A DNA stretch of 64,000 nt from Cristatella mucedo (Eukaryota > Bryozoa > Phylactolaemata > Cristatellidae): positions 62,001 to 126,000 of the forward strand of contig WPIO01000082.1 in assembly GCA_009760855.2 (NCBI GenBank), read 5' to 3'. Positions 1-12,080 of this stretch are shown piece by piece. A model generated the notes under the pieces. That model saw only the letters and a program-made list of their open reading frames with translations. It was not told where the DNA came from and did not search any database. Both the position numbers and the translations under genes were made by a program. Each line of letters starts with the position of its first letter. Within the stretch, counting starts at the first letter, position 1.

Positions 1-220
1 GTAGAGTGATTAGCTCTGAAGCCAGACTGGAAATTACTAACAAGGTGTAACGTTTCGATATATGAGTTGAGCTGGTCCTCCACGACCCGTTCCAGTGTCT
101 GTGATAGGAATGATAGAAGGGAGACTTGGCAGTAGTTGCTTAAGTTCTCTTGGTCTAGTGTCGTTTTCTTGAGAAGTGGCCTGACTACAGCTTTGTTGAA
201 AGATGTTGGGATTTGGAGTT
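1..220 (-). mobile_element. LINE-A reverse-transcriptase fragment in Rac-1 intron 4
   Basis: This is the 5' end (in element orientation) of a minus-strand LINE-A copy that continues off the left edge. It is nearly identical to 14903..15120, where the same element sits in intron 4 of Rac-2. The reverse strand reads like the linker just before the RT domain of other LINE-A copies, but broken by a stop. The element ends where the Rac-3 intron, which has no insertion, resumes similarity near 220. Confidence 0.75.
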
Positions 221-653
221 AAGACTTAAGGCCTGAGCGATATGCTGTGGGGGTGAGATTGCAGTTGGTACACCGGTCAGAAAAATCGATGGCACAGCAA
301 GACCCTGACCTGTCACGGGTGTGACCAACAGACCAGTGCGACCATGGGCAAGCTTAGGTCGCTAGCCCAAGCTGCACTACTCACTCAGATTGGGGCAGGG
401 GAGAGAGTGGGACACTAGCCACACCAAGAGCCAGAGAGCTGCATTCTTATGTAGCATGTCTAGTACATGAGTTTCAAATTAGACGACAAATAGTTAACAT
501 GCCAAAAAGGATAACACGTCAAACAAGCTGACTCACTCAAACAACAATGCCGGGTACAAGAACTGCTGAAGAACTACCGTTGTTTACCTAAATGTCACGG
601 TGCTACCTAAAACATCGTCATGCTTTTACACGAGGGGTTATAAAGATTCTTAC

Positions 654-2628
<1,975 letters not shown>

Positions 2629-2879
2629 AGCCACTGGCTAGATACAAAATCAGCTGGTCCCGTACGCAGAACGTTAGAACCAGGAAGAGCTGTAACCGCG
2701 ACGGACGTCCGGGTAGCATGCGACGATAGTTGAGGCGATTACGTACAGCCAAGATTCTAAATAAGTAAAGTATTTTCTAATCAATTGCTTTAAATAAAAC
2801 AAGAAACAGTTTTTTTTCGTTTTTAATTGAATTCATTCTCTACCAACCGTTTTCATTAATACGTCAGATGGGCGTGGCG
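2629..2879 (-). promoter_or_regulatory. 5' flank / probable 5'UTR of Rac-1
   Basis: About 250 bases upstream of the Rac-1 ATG. The same sequence precedes Rac-2 and Rac-3, including a conserved GC-rich stretch (2685..2745) and an A/T-rich stretch (2755..2830). It holds no coding frame. The transcription start cannot be placed from sequence alone, so the promoter role is inference. Confidence 0.4.
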
Positions 2880-3545
2880 TCTATACGATCGCCAGCTCGG
2901 CGCCCGGCCGCACGTTTATCTGCAGCGTTTTGCTCGCTCGTTCGCAGCGCTGTGTTGCTGCTGGTCGCTGCTGCATTGCATCATGACCGCATGGCTTGCT
3001 TCCATCAAAACGCTGGCTGAGTCCGCACGCCTCGATCTGGGCGGGCCGTCGTGACCTCGAAGGCCGCTGCCGCCAGTGGGCGCTGGCGGTTCGTTCAGTC
3101 ATTACTTTCGCGGAACGACCGACCGCCGGTAGAGCAGCGGTTACGCTGAGCGCATGTTCAATGCGCTGCCGTACACCTGGATATCCATGAGGCTGAATTT
3201 CTGTCTCTCGCGGCGCCTGGTACGCGGCCGAGCAGCTGAAATTTACGAGCTGCAGAAACTTTGCTTGTACTGCAAGGCCTCGTGACAGAACGCTTTCTCG
3301 GCGCAGCGTCGAGCCAGTAATCTTCCATTCGGTTCCCCAGCCCACAGCTCGCTGCCCGATACCGCAGAATCGCTGTGCGGAATTTCTCGGTATGTGCACC
3401 AAAGCAGGCCTCGTGCGCCCGGGCCGCCGAGGCGCACCGGCTCCCTGCTGCATGCTCAGAGCCAGACGTGAGGGGAGGAGAATGAGAAAAGCACCTGAAG
3501 GATGCCTCCCGCTAACCACCAGCAACGGGTGGAAACTAGCGTGTC

Positions 3546-3778
3546 CCATACCAGGACCTAGTATTAGCCGAGAAAAGAGCTCCCGAAGTACGCCGCTCGC
3601 CGGCCACCAACTACGAGCGCGAAACCACCCGGTCGCTTGCACGTGCAGCCGTCGCGGCGACCTGCCTACGCCGTCCAACGCGACACTTCTCTGGCCGAGG
3701 CAGGTCAGCTGAAACGCGGGGCCTGCCGACAGGACTGTTCAAACCGCTACGTGCCGTCGAGCCAGCTACGGCGCCGAA
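3546..3778. repeat. D-type module embedded in U1
   Basis: This 233-base stretch matches the start of D2 (9560..9820) and D3 (34330..34565) better than anything in U2 or U3. It is bracketed by two copies of a ~50-base direct repeat (3495..3545 and 3783..3836) ending ACTAGCGTGTC. That pattern suggests an exchange between the U and D repeat types. Confidence 0.7.
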
Positions 3779-4088
3779 AGAACTGAAGGGTGCATCCCGC
3801 TAGCCACCAACAACGAGTGGGAAACTAGCGTGTCGCTTGCCTGTGCGGCTGGCGCGGCGGTACGGCGCCTGGCCACCGGCCTACGTCGTCCACCGTGGCA
3901 TTTCACCGGCCGAGGCTGCTCAGCTGAAATGCAGGGCCCGGCCGGCGGACCTGCTCAACCCGTTACCACAGAACCCACAAAGCCAGGGCGGCATCAGCCC
4001 GCTTTGTCGGCGGTGGAGCAAAAGTGAGAATAGCCCGCATCTGAACGATCTTGAACGTCTTAAAGTAAATATTAGCTGATCGACGATG

Positions 4089-4169
<81 letters not shown>

Positions 4170-4380
4170 GACAGACAGAGAGACAGAGGGAGGGATGGAG
4201 GGAGAGGGGGAGAGAAAGAGACAGGGAGAGAGAGGGGATAGAGAAAAAGACACAGAGTTAGGGAGTGGGAGTGAGAGTGAGATGAGGTCGAGAGAGACAG
4301 AGTGAGAGAGAGAGAGAGGGAGGGGGAGAGAGAGGGAGGGAGGGGAGAGAGAGGGAGGGAGGGGAGAGAGAGACAGAGAC

Positions 4381-4450
<70 letters not shown>

Positions 4451-4461
4451 AGAGAGAGAGG
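4089..4461. repeat. GA-rich microsatellite in U1
   Basis: Perfect (GA)n runs at both ends surround an imperfect purine-rich core with GACA repeats. The same site in U2 and U3 has shorter, differently interrupted GA tracts, so the array expanded independently in each copy. The long Ser/Leu and Arg/Glu frames across it are artefacts of the repeat. Confidence 0.95.
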
Positions 4462-4712
4462 GGACCCTTATCCATTCTAGACATAAGAATTCAGCCTTTC
4501 CTCAACTGTGCTCTTGCGGGTGCTACAGTAGCCCAACCTCCACCCACCGTCGCATCTAGGCATTTCGGACCTAGCAAGATGTGTGCTGCAAAGGGTCTCT
4601 GAACACTCGCGACGACGATTGCCATTATTGACCTCTCGTAAGTAAGATAGGGCGTCCTGGTTGAATCAGAGTAAGAATTTGAGACTGTGTTGATTCCCCA
4701 ATTATTTTTTAC

Positions 4713-4765
4713 CCCAAATATATATTTTATTGGCCTCCTGGTCCAATAGTATTACTCTGTCGATC
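4713..4765. promoter_or_regulatory. Conserved A/T core with CCAAT box in U1
   Basis: CCAAATATATATTTTAT followed by CCTGGTCCAATAGTAT is nearly unchanged in U1, D2 (10467), U2 (20482) and D3 (35347), although the surrounding sequence has drifted much more. It looks like a TATA or CArG-like element next to a CCAAT box. Function is inference only. Confidence 0.35.
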
Positions 4766-4784
4766 GAACTAAAACGCAAAGCAG

Positions 4785-6037
4785 ATCGGTCTGGCGGACG
4801 AAGCACTGGCGTGGTATAAATTGTACTTGACTGATCGTGTTCAATCCGTTAAGTGTGGGGGTCAGGTCTCACACACGAGAAACGTCACCTGTGGAGTCCC
4901 TCAAGGGTCTGTACTTAATCCCTTGCTGTTCTCCATTTATACACAACCTCTGTGAAAAGTGATAAGGGCCCATGGAATAGGATTTCACTTTTTTGCTTAC
5001 GATACTAAGTTGTAATTGTTATTCAAACCGTCGGATTATGCTGCAGCAACTGAAAAATTGAACGCTTGTCTTGTAGATATTCAATCCTGGATGTTAGAAA
5101 ACTTCCTGAGATTAAATGAGGGTAAAACCGAACTACTGCTCATAGAACACCCTAAGCGTGTGGCTGAATTAAAGGGATTTGCTCTTCTAATAGGTGATGC
5201 TGTTGTGCGACCATCACCACGTGGTCGAATATACAGTTTCGTTTTCGACAACTGCGGCAATTTTGAATACTTTATTCAGAAGAAAGCTTCTGCAGCTAGC
5301 CATCACGTCCGATCCCTATCTAAGATGAGGAGCTATCTTCCACAGTGGCTTGCAAACAATTTACCTGGCTCCTTAGTTGAGTCTCAGTTTGATTATTGCA
5401 ATTCCCTATTGTCTAGGCTACCAAAAAAAGCAATTGGGCTACTGCAGCTGACTATGAATATGGCTGCAAGGCTAGTCTTCAAGTCCCATAAATTAGACCA
5501 AGTGTCTTCTTTGCTAACAGAGCTAAGATGGATGCCGGTTGACCTACGAATTCAGAGCAAGGTTCTTACGCTGACCCACGAGGCCCGCCACGGCTTGGCT
5601 CCTTCGTACCTAGCTGAACTGCTGCATCAGTTTCAGCCTGTTCGCGCACTCAGGTCCTGTGTGGACAATAAATCAGCTTTCCTATTCCTCCACTTAAAGA
5701 CCGTTGGCGACAAAAGCTTCAGCTCTGCAGGTCCTAGACTGTGGAACTCGCTCTTACTATTCTTGAGCAACCACAACTACTCTCCTACTGCCAACTGTGG
5801 CTCATCCTTTTCAGCAGTCCTTAGCTGGTACTTTCATGCTACTCACTACCTCAACTGCTCTCCTGATTCTGCAATGCTTCCCTCTTTCACTTTGTTGCAT
5901 GAGACGAAGTTTGTTGGCTACCAAATGTGTACCGAAAGCCGCTTAGGCTGTGGGAGCGCTATTCAAAACTCTCCGGTGTAACACCAACATGGTCTTTATG
6001 ACTTTGTAGAGTTACAGACGGAGATACATTACATTAC
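4785..6037 (+). mobile_element. LINE-B, 5'-truncated, RT C-terminal half
   Basis: Starts within the RT domain at the IGLADEALAW motif (here with W-Y-K-L changes). The catalytic YADD region is present but mutated (FAYDTK-like, with a stop near 5010). An open frame then runs 5016..5981, with NFLRLNEGKTELLLI, a thumb and a C-terminal region. The 3' end has the family tail: the stop, a short 3'UTR, then ATTACATTAC-type repeats near 6025..6037. It is inactive because of the 5' truncation and internal stops. It lies between U1 and unannotated DNA. Confidence 0.9.
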
Positions 6038-6677
6038 CATGTAAACGCGCCCTATTGCTAGAACAATGCTCAAAGGAGCTAGTCAGTGAAGTGTTCCCTT
6101 CCAAGAGCAGTTCTTGGCTGTTCTGAAATGCACTCAATTGTTATCTGCCTGCCAAACGCATGTTATCAGTACAATTTTGACGTTCCCACCAAACCCAGAT
6201 GCTACCATCATTTGCTCTATAGAACGAATGGTACTCACAATGAGCAATGAAGTAAACCAATGTGCTATGGCCACACAAATTAGACGTACGTCGAACCGAC
6301 CCCAAATTATAGACAGATGTTAGTGCCATTGCACCTACTGCCAAACGATGCATAGCTTAATGAAAAAAATGGCATACAATTATCGGATATAGTGTGCAAA
6401 TACGTCAAGTCTATCATATCAAACGGATTGCGGTTATAAGTGGCACTAATTAATTGAAAGCTACGCCAAGGACAGACTGCATGTTGGCCGCTAAATATGG
6501 CATCCAGCCAAAGTACGCTTAGCGAAAAACTGGTGTGGCGAGTAACTGGAATCAGCATAGATACCTTGTTCTTGAAGGCCGGCGATTTAAGTCAAATATG
6601 GTGATAAACATAAGATGATCGTAAACGTTTCTGGACACTCGTTGATTCTGCACTGGGGCAGCTCTCAGGTTAGCCGC
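6038..6677. other. No feature recognised
   Basis: A/T-rich single-copy-looking sequence between a LINE-B tail and the left edge of duplicated block P. The short open frames on both strands show no recognisable domain and are not repeated elsewhere in the window. Confidence 0.5.
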
Positions 6678-9530
6678 GATGCGAGCCCTCTCCTTAGTGG
6701 GTTTGACTAGGGTACTGAGTACAGGCCCGGCTCCTGGTCCACCCAAGCTTAGGTTAGAATGGAGACTTGTGCAGTCGATGCGGTTAGGAGATGGACCGAC
6801 TATCGTGCTTCCCATAGTGGGCTCGACTAGGACACCGGGTGTCGACCCTCTAAAGTTAGAATGGAGCCTGGTGCGGACGATTCGGTCAGGATGTGCACCG
6901 ACTTATGTGCTTAAGTAGAAATAGATGCTAGGCAAGGTCAGGATGATAGATTCGAGAAAATAAAACGGGACGGCTGACAGAGCTCGGGCTGAAGCATCCC
7001 TAGTCGATGCGAGACTACGCTTCGAGAGCACGAGAGTCGAAGCTACGGCAACGAAAAGCCAAGTTCAACTTAGACTTAAGGTTGTTTTCTGCCGGCTACT
7101 CAGTTCACTACTCGTATCACGGGGTGCTGTACCGGTCTTCCTTCTGGGTCGGGACCACGTCAAACGATGGGCGCAGGGCAGTCTATTATACTCGGGCTTC
7201 GGGAATTGGCACAGTCAACTCCGTCGGTAAGGTGGGCGCCGGGTAAAGCGATTGCGCCGGCGCGTAACCGCTACTAACAGGCCCAAAATAAACTTTCGCT
7301 CTCGGCACCCAGTTGTAGCCGCTTGTGTTTTAAACCGCACTGCAGCACTGCATAGCCCAGCTCACAGCTAGAGAACCGGAGGATGAAACGTCTCCGAACG
7401 GTTACAATTACATACAGATTGTTTGCTTTTGGTGCACGGAGATTCGTGATGCAGATAGAGCGCTTGTAAAAACACCTAGTTCAAACACAGTGCAGAAAAG
7501 ACGCTATAAAATAATACAAGAACATGCTTACAAGAATCACGCTTTTCATGGTACAGACAGGTGGAGACACATACTACTTAAGGCGTTTAGAAGTACGTGT
7601 GCCGTACCGGATGCTGCCCGTGGCTCCGGGAATCGAAGCGGATTAGAAAACGATTCACGCGGATGTGCTACGACAGCAGTAGGAACAAGTACCCGATAGG
7701 AGATGCAAAGCATCACAATATTTTTCGCAAAAATACGTAAACAGAACAGCCGTACAACCTTTGAGTTGAACACAGCCGCGAATTCTGTAGTGGCACAATC
7801 TCGCAAGAATTATCTTACGGCACTATTGTTGGCGCTAACGGCCGCTGCATCTCATAGCCAGGTCAGCCCATAGCTGCGAGTCTGTCTATTAAAAGAGGCT
7901 GGAAATTTGGCTTACGGCACCAAATGCTGCCATGAAGTGGCAATTTCTACAGCACTTTCCGGGGTTTATGCAAGAACTGAGAAGTTCCCTCGCCCGTAAT
8001 GTTTGGAATTAATCTTTTCATGCAAGCATATAGAGTAAAAACACCCTGAATAAAGCAGAGCAAGCTCTTGTACCATTAAGCATGCGTATTTACAAAACAG
8101 GGTCAGCCTAATGCGATCTAAAAAAAAACGAAAATTTGAGCCTGATTCGATAATGGTACCAACGCCCTGGCGGTCCCTGCAATTGGAGCGTGCCGTCCAT
8201 GCGTTCTACAAGTCACTCCTTGCAGGTCATCCCGCAAGGTCAATAACAAATCTACAGTTCCGCTCGAACATCTTTCCATCCAGCCATTTTGATGAATATC
8301 GTTAACATGTTCGCCGTGTCAAAAATCCTTCCACTAACTTGCAAATGACAAAGATCAACGCTCGTTCTGGTTTTAGCGACTGTAAGACTTCCTTCTGATC
8401 ACTAATCTTCCTCGAACTACGACCGTATACGTACGCCTCTAAAACGCCTAGAATCAATTGGTTTTCAAGGAGTCGGGAATTTCAAAAATATTAGTAATGC
8501 TTTGCTAAGTAAATCACAACGAACATACAGATGGATCGGAACAAAGCTGCGAGGTACAGGTGGGCTTCCTGCATCCTCTAAAATGTCTGCGACGTCACGA
8601 TTTTAATCGTCCGCGAGTTTGTTGATGTTGAGCCTTTTGTAGCTCCCACCTCGCAGTGAGCGAGTACGGTGTAGTTATCACTGCATATTGTATCACTCTC
8701 CAAATAACTTGGTTCAGTTAGTATACATTTAAAATGCCTAGAAAAAGATTTAGTTATCATAGTATGACAAAAAATAATTATATTTTGGGGCGCCGCGAGA
8801 AATGCATAGCTTCAACCCGAGGACAAGCTATTTGTAGCCTATATTTCATGCAATAAAATGTAAGTGGATATACATAAAAGCTGTTGCGCTACCGAAAGTC
8901 GATTGCATTTGATAGCAGAACATGACAGGTGCACAACACCCGCACAAGTCGTCATCAAGAGACGGGATTGCGTTGTATGCTTGAAATTTACTTACACTTC
9001 AAGGTCGTCGTGAGCTGAGAAACGACAAAGTTCGTGCGATTAGTCCTTTTCAGCTAATTTCGAGACCGACCTTGTTCTTAAAGTGGAACCCTAAGTCTGG
9101 AATAATCTTAAGATGCGACTAGAAACTAGGCAGCGGTGCCTGGAACAATTGCTTGACATTGGACTAGGCGAGAAGACAGCAAAAACCTGCCTCCGAAAGC
9201 AAAAAACTAGACAATACTCTGACCCTTACTGCTTTCATCTTCCTCCCGGGTCGCCTTTCTCTCTCACACTCACTGTCTTTTCGCATAAGCTGGCGCATTC
9301 GTTGACGCCATTTTGCAACTGTATTCTACAGCTTCCTCGATTAAGAAGCCAACCTACTTCTTCCTCGTGAAAGAGTTCCGTATATCAAAAACCTACTGAA
9401 TATTATTTATCAATGTAAGCAACGTTCCGTCAGAGTCTCGTAAAAGCCTGCATACAGGAGGCTGCAAATTTATCGCTACGAGCACGGTGCCCGTAGCAAG
9501 CCGCTTGGTCAGCTGCGGGCACACTGCATG
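6678..9530. repeat. Segmental duplication block P (copy 1)
   Basis: Aligns collinearly with 28499..31632, with many substitutions and small indels. P' has an extra ~270 bases around 29370..29650. I see no conserved coding frame: the frames that are open differ between the two copies. The left edge at 6678 is abrupt and marks the boundary of the unit carrying Rac-2. Confidence 0.8.
6694..6915. repeat. Two-copy imperfect tandem repeat, ~110 bp
   Basis: Two units, 6694..6815 and 6816..6915, share AGTGGGYTYGACTAGG at the start, GTTAGAATGGAG in the middle and a CACCGACT-like end. The same pair is present at 28515..28735 in the second copy of block P, so the doubling predates the segmental duplication. 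Confidence 0.75.
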
Positions 9531-9539
9531 GACCTAGCC

Positions 9540-11057
9540 AGCTATGGGCGTAGCGCCCATGCCAGGACCTAGTATTAGCCGAGAAAAAAGCTCCCGAAGA
9601 ACGCCGCTTTCCGGCCACCAACTACAAGCGCGAAACCACCCGGTCGCTTGCCCGTGCAGCCGTCGCGGCGACCGGCCTACGCCGTCCAATGCGACACTTC
9701 TCTGGCCGAGGCCGATCAGCTGGAACGCGGGGCCGACAGACAGTTCAAAGTTTGAACAGGCCTGCCGACAGGACTGTTCAAACCGCTGCGTGCCGTCGAG
9801 CCAGCTACGGCGCCGAAAGCTTGACCGAGTGGCGCACGCACTTTTGGTACCAGTTTTTGGCACCAGTGGTGCACACACCTCGCAGCTCTTTGGGGGCGAT
9901 ATGGGAGGTAAAGTTCCACGAACTACAGCTCGACTTCTTCGAGGCTTTTAGGCGCGGCAACGGGTCGCCGCTGCCGCGCTTTTGCGCATTTCTGCAACTT
10001 CGCGATTTCTCATTTGCTTCTTGAGTTAAGCTTTGCTTTGCTTAAACCGTATTTGCCGTCGCCCTAGTAACCGGGCGACTGGCGGCTAGAGCTTGCGGTA
10101 AGCCGGCGAGAGAATCCACAGAACGAGGATCGGAATCAGCTTGCTTCTGTCGGAGGCGGGTTAAAAATCCGGATCTGAAGCTTCCGAAGGCGAAGATCAG
10201 CCATCTAGCGATTTGGGAATTAGAGAAACCCAAGTCCATTCTCATTCAAAAATTTAGCCTTCATTTGAGTATACTTTTCTGGGTTCAATAATAGCCCCTC
10301 CCCCGTCGCAACTAGGCATAGCGGACCTTGCAAGATATGTATTCGCACGGTGCCTTCGATTCTTAGCACCGATTGTAGTGATTCTCGGCCGCTTGAAAAT
10401 AAGATAGAGCGAACTGGTTGAATGAGAGAGGTAAACTGGTACGTGACTACCTAACTACTTTATACTCCAAATATATATTTTATGTTCGGGTCCCCTGGTC
10501 CAATAGTATCGCTCAGTCGATAAAACTCAAAAGCAGACCACGCTAAGCGACCCACCAATGTTCGCGGCAGCCTTTATCACCTTCTGGCTTCGGCTAAAAG
10601 ACAACGCTTGCACGTCCCCAGAGTCTCGGGTTGCACACGTTCGGCATGTAAGTTTACACAGGCTTGGGTGAGGGCCAGGCGGAAATGCACGCAATGTGTG
10701 CACAAGATCGAGGCCGTGAATGCACATCAAGGCATAGCATATAGTACCGCCGATAGCACAGCGACGCGTTTATTATCAAACAACACATTGCAACAGCTAC
10801 GAAACTGGACAACTCGGTGAACAAGTCATCACGTTGCCCAGCGATCAAAGCTTTACGCCAGCCATCGAGCCTCATCCACGACATATGCTGGTGATATATC
10901 AGCAGACGGAGGTCATCAACTCAAATGTGGCAGACCTGATAGTGGTTGTGTGGCAGCATAGAGTCGGCGGCAGGTAACCAGTAGTCAACTCTGCTACTGG
11001 TCTCGGTTTGGCCGCTCCACTTCCGAGTAAAAGGTTCCTCGGCCTCGCCCACAATTT
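9540..11057. repeat. Block D2 (diverged relative of U)
   Basis: Matches D3 (34312..35945) closely. It matches U1 and U2 in order but more weakly: the GGCCGAGGC/CAGCTGAAA region, the ATTCAGCC-like linker, the A/T core at 10467, then a region equivalent to 20560..21070. It lacks the first ~670 bases of U and the GA tract. It lies downstream of Rac-2, so Rac-2 is flanked by D2 and U2 in direct orientation. Confidence 0.75.
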
Positions 11058-12060
11058 TTACCTAGCCGGTTGGAACAATCAAGGCGATTCCCAACGGACT
11101 GACGGAGCATATCTAGTTTACTGTGACCAGCACGTGAAACGTGTGGTCATGAAACTGAGGTGCGTTGTACGCGTCGAGCCTGTGCCGCCATGCTCCAGCT
11201 CAAAGTGCTTTCAACATCGGTCGATCGAACGTGGAGTGTATGTCGAAGAACTAGCTCTTCACCGTCATGAGGTTGCGAGGTTCACATATGAGTTTGGATT
11301 CGAAAGAAAGCAGACACTGTAGACTGAATGACATCCCCATTTGATCAAATGAACAGAGTTCGGTAATAATTGAGGATGACAGTCTACAGCTGTGGGAGAA
11401 TATTTGATCAAGTGTCTAACCCTTGTGCTTGGTAGGGTCACGAACGCGAGCTCCAAGAAAAAATCAGTCAGTTATATCACAAAATCCGGCACTTAAGGCA
11501 TCAGCTCAGTATCCAAAAAGAATGGTAAATCAGCAATACCGAGAAAAGATAAATTTCTTGCTCTCAGAATCGAAATGTAATCACAAATTTGTCAGATAAA
11601 GAAGGATTTTGTACCTAGAGGGCATTAAGTTACTGCTCTCACATTTCCTATTAGGGAGTACTCAAAACAATAGATTCGAAAAACTGTTTCGAAAGAACCT
11701 TCAAACGGTTTAAAATTGAGGAAGGATAGAATAATAATGACTCATCTACTAGTTTTACACGATCAATTGGTATAAAAGAACGAGAAATTTGCTGAGGTTT
11801 CGTCGCTTAGGGTAGGACGGTCAGTCAATTTTAGCCAGGTCTGGTCAAAAGATAATTGAGTCGAGCATTATCCAGGATTTATTTCGCACTGAGCGAGCAT
11901 TCTAAAGACAAGCTTTGAGATGGGCCGCCGGGGTTAGAGTGGGTCCGGTGACCACAATGTGAGCAAGGCTGCTGTCCAGAATATTATAGGCACCACTTTG
12001 TTTATGACCTCGCGGCGTTTGTAAAAAGAATGACCAAAGGGTCAGCAGAGGGGAGAGCTC
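11058..12060 (-). mobile_element. Old LINE-A endonuclease-domain fragment downstream of Rac-2
   Basis: The reverse strand reads, through several stops, the start of a LINE endonuclease (HLKACL), then a decayed SVHLIKWGCHS-VYSVCF segment equivalent to the family's [12 protein letters not shown], then the RNLKTL-like end. The same fragment is at 35946..36980 downstream of Rac-3, and a piece is at 45447..45735. It therefore predates the duplication of Rac-2 and Rac-3. Its 5' end abuts the Rac stop codon. Confidence 0.7.
11878..11883 (-). terminator. Possible poly(A) signal for Rac-2
   Basis: AATAAA on the minus strand about 200 bases after the Rac-2 stop codon, inside LINE-derived sequence. The same hexamer is kept at 36784..36789 after Rac-3. 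It could be a LINE-supplied polyadenylation signal, but there is no transcript evidence. Confidence 0.3.
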
Positions 12061-12080
12061 TGTGCCGTATGCACAAAGTC

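Larger units (their letters stand above)
2880..4790. repeat. Block U1, Rac-upstream repeat
   Basis: Recurs upstream of Rac-2 (19080..21070) and Rac-3 (44040..45446), and in diverged form as D2 and D3. Order: a GC-rich part (2880..4075), a GA microsatellite, a unique linker, then an A/T core with an inverted CCAAT near 4713..4760. Open frames in the GC-rich part do not stay open in all three copies (for example a stop in U3 where U2 is open), so I do not call a gene. U1 alone carries an extra D-type module at 3546..3778. Confidence 0.75.

Noticed and set aside
2881-3678. 265-codon minus frame in U1, matched by 228 codons in U2
   Set aside because: Only 139 codons remain open in U3, other frames in the same GC-rich sequence are similarly open, and no domain is recognisable.
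3963-4559. Long Ser/Leu-rich and Arg/Glu-rich frames across the GA tracts (also near 20000, 45000 and 62000)
   Set aside because: They are translations of GA dinucleotide repeats. Both strands are open together and the tracts differ between duplicate copies.
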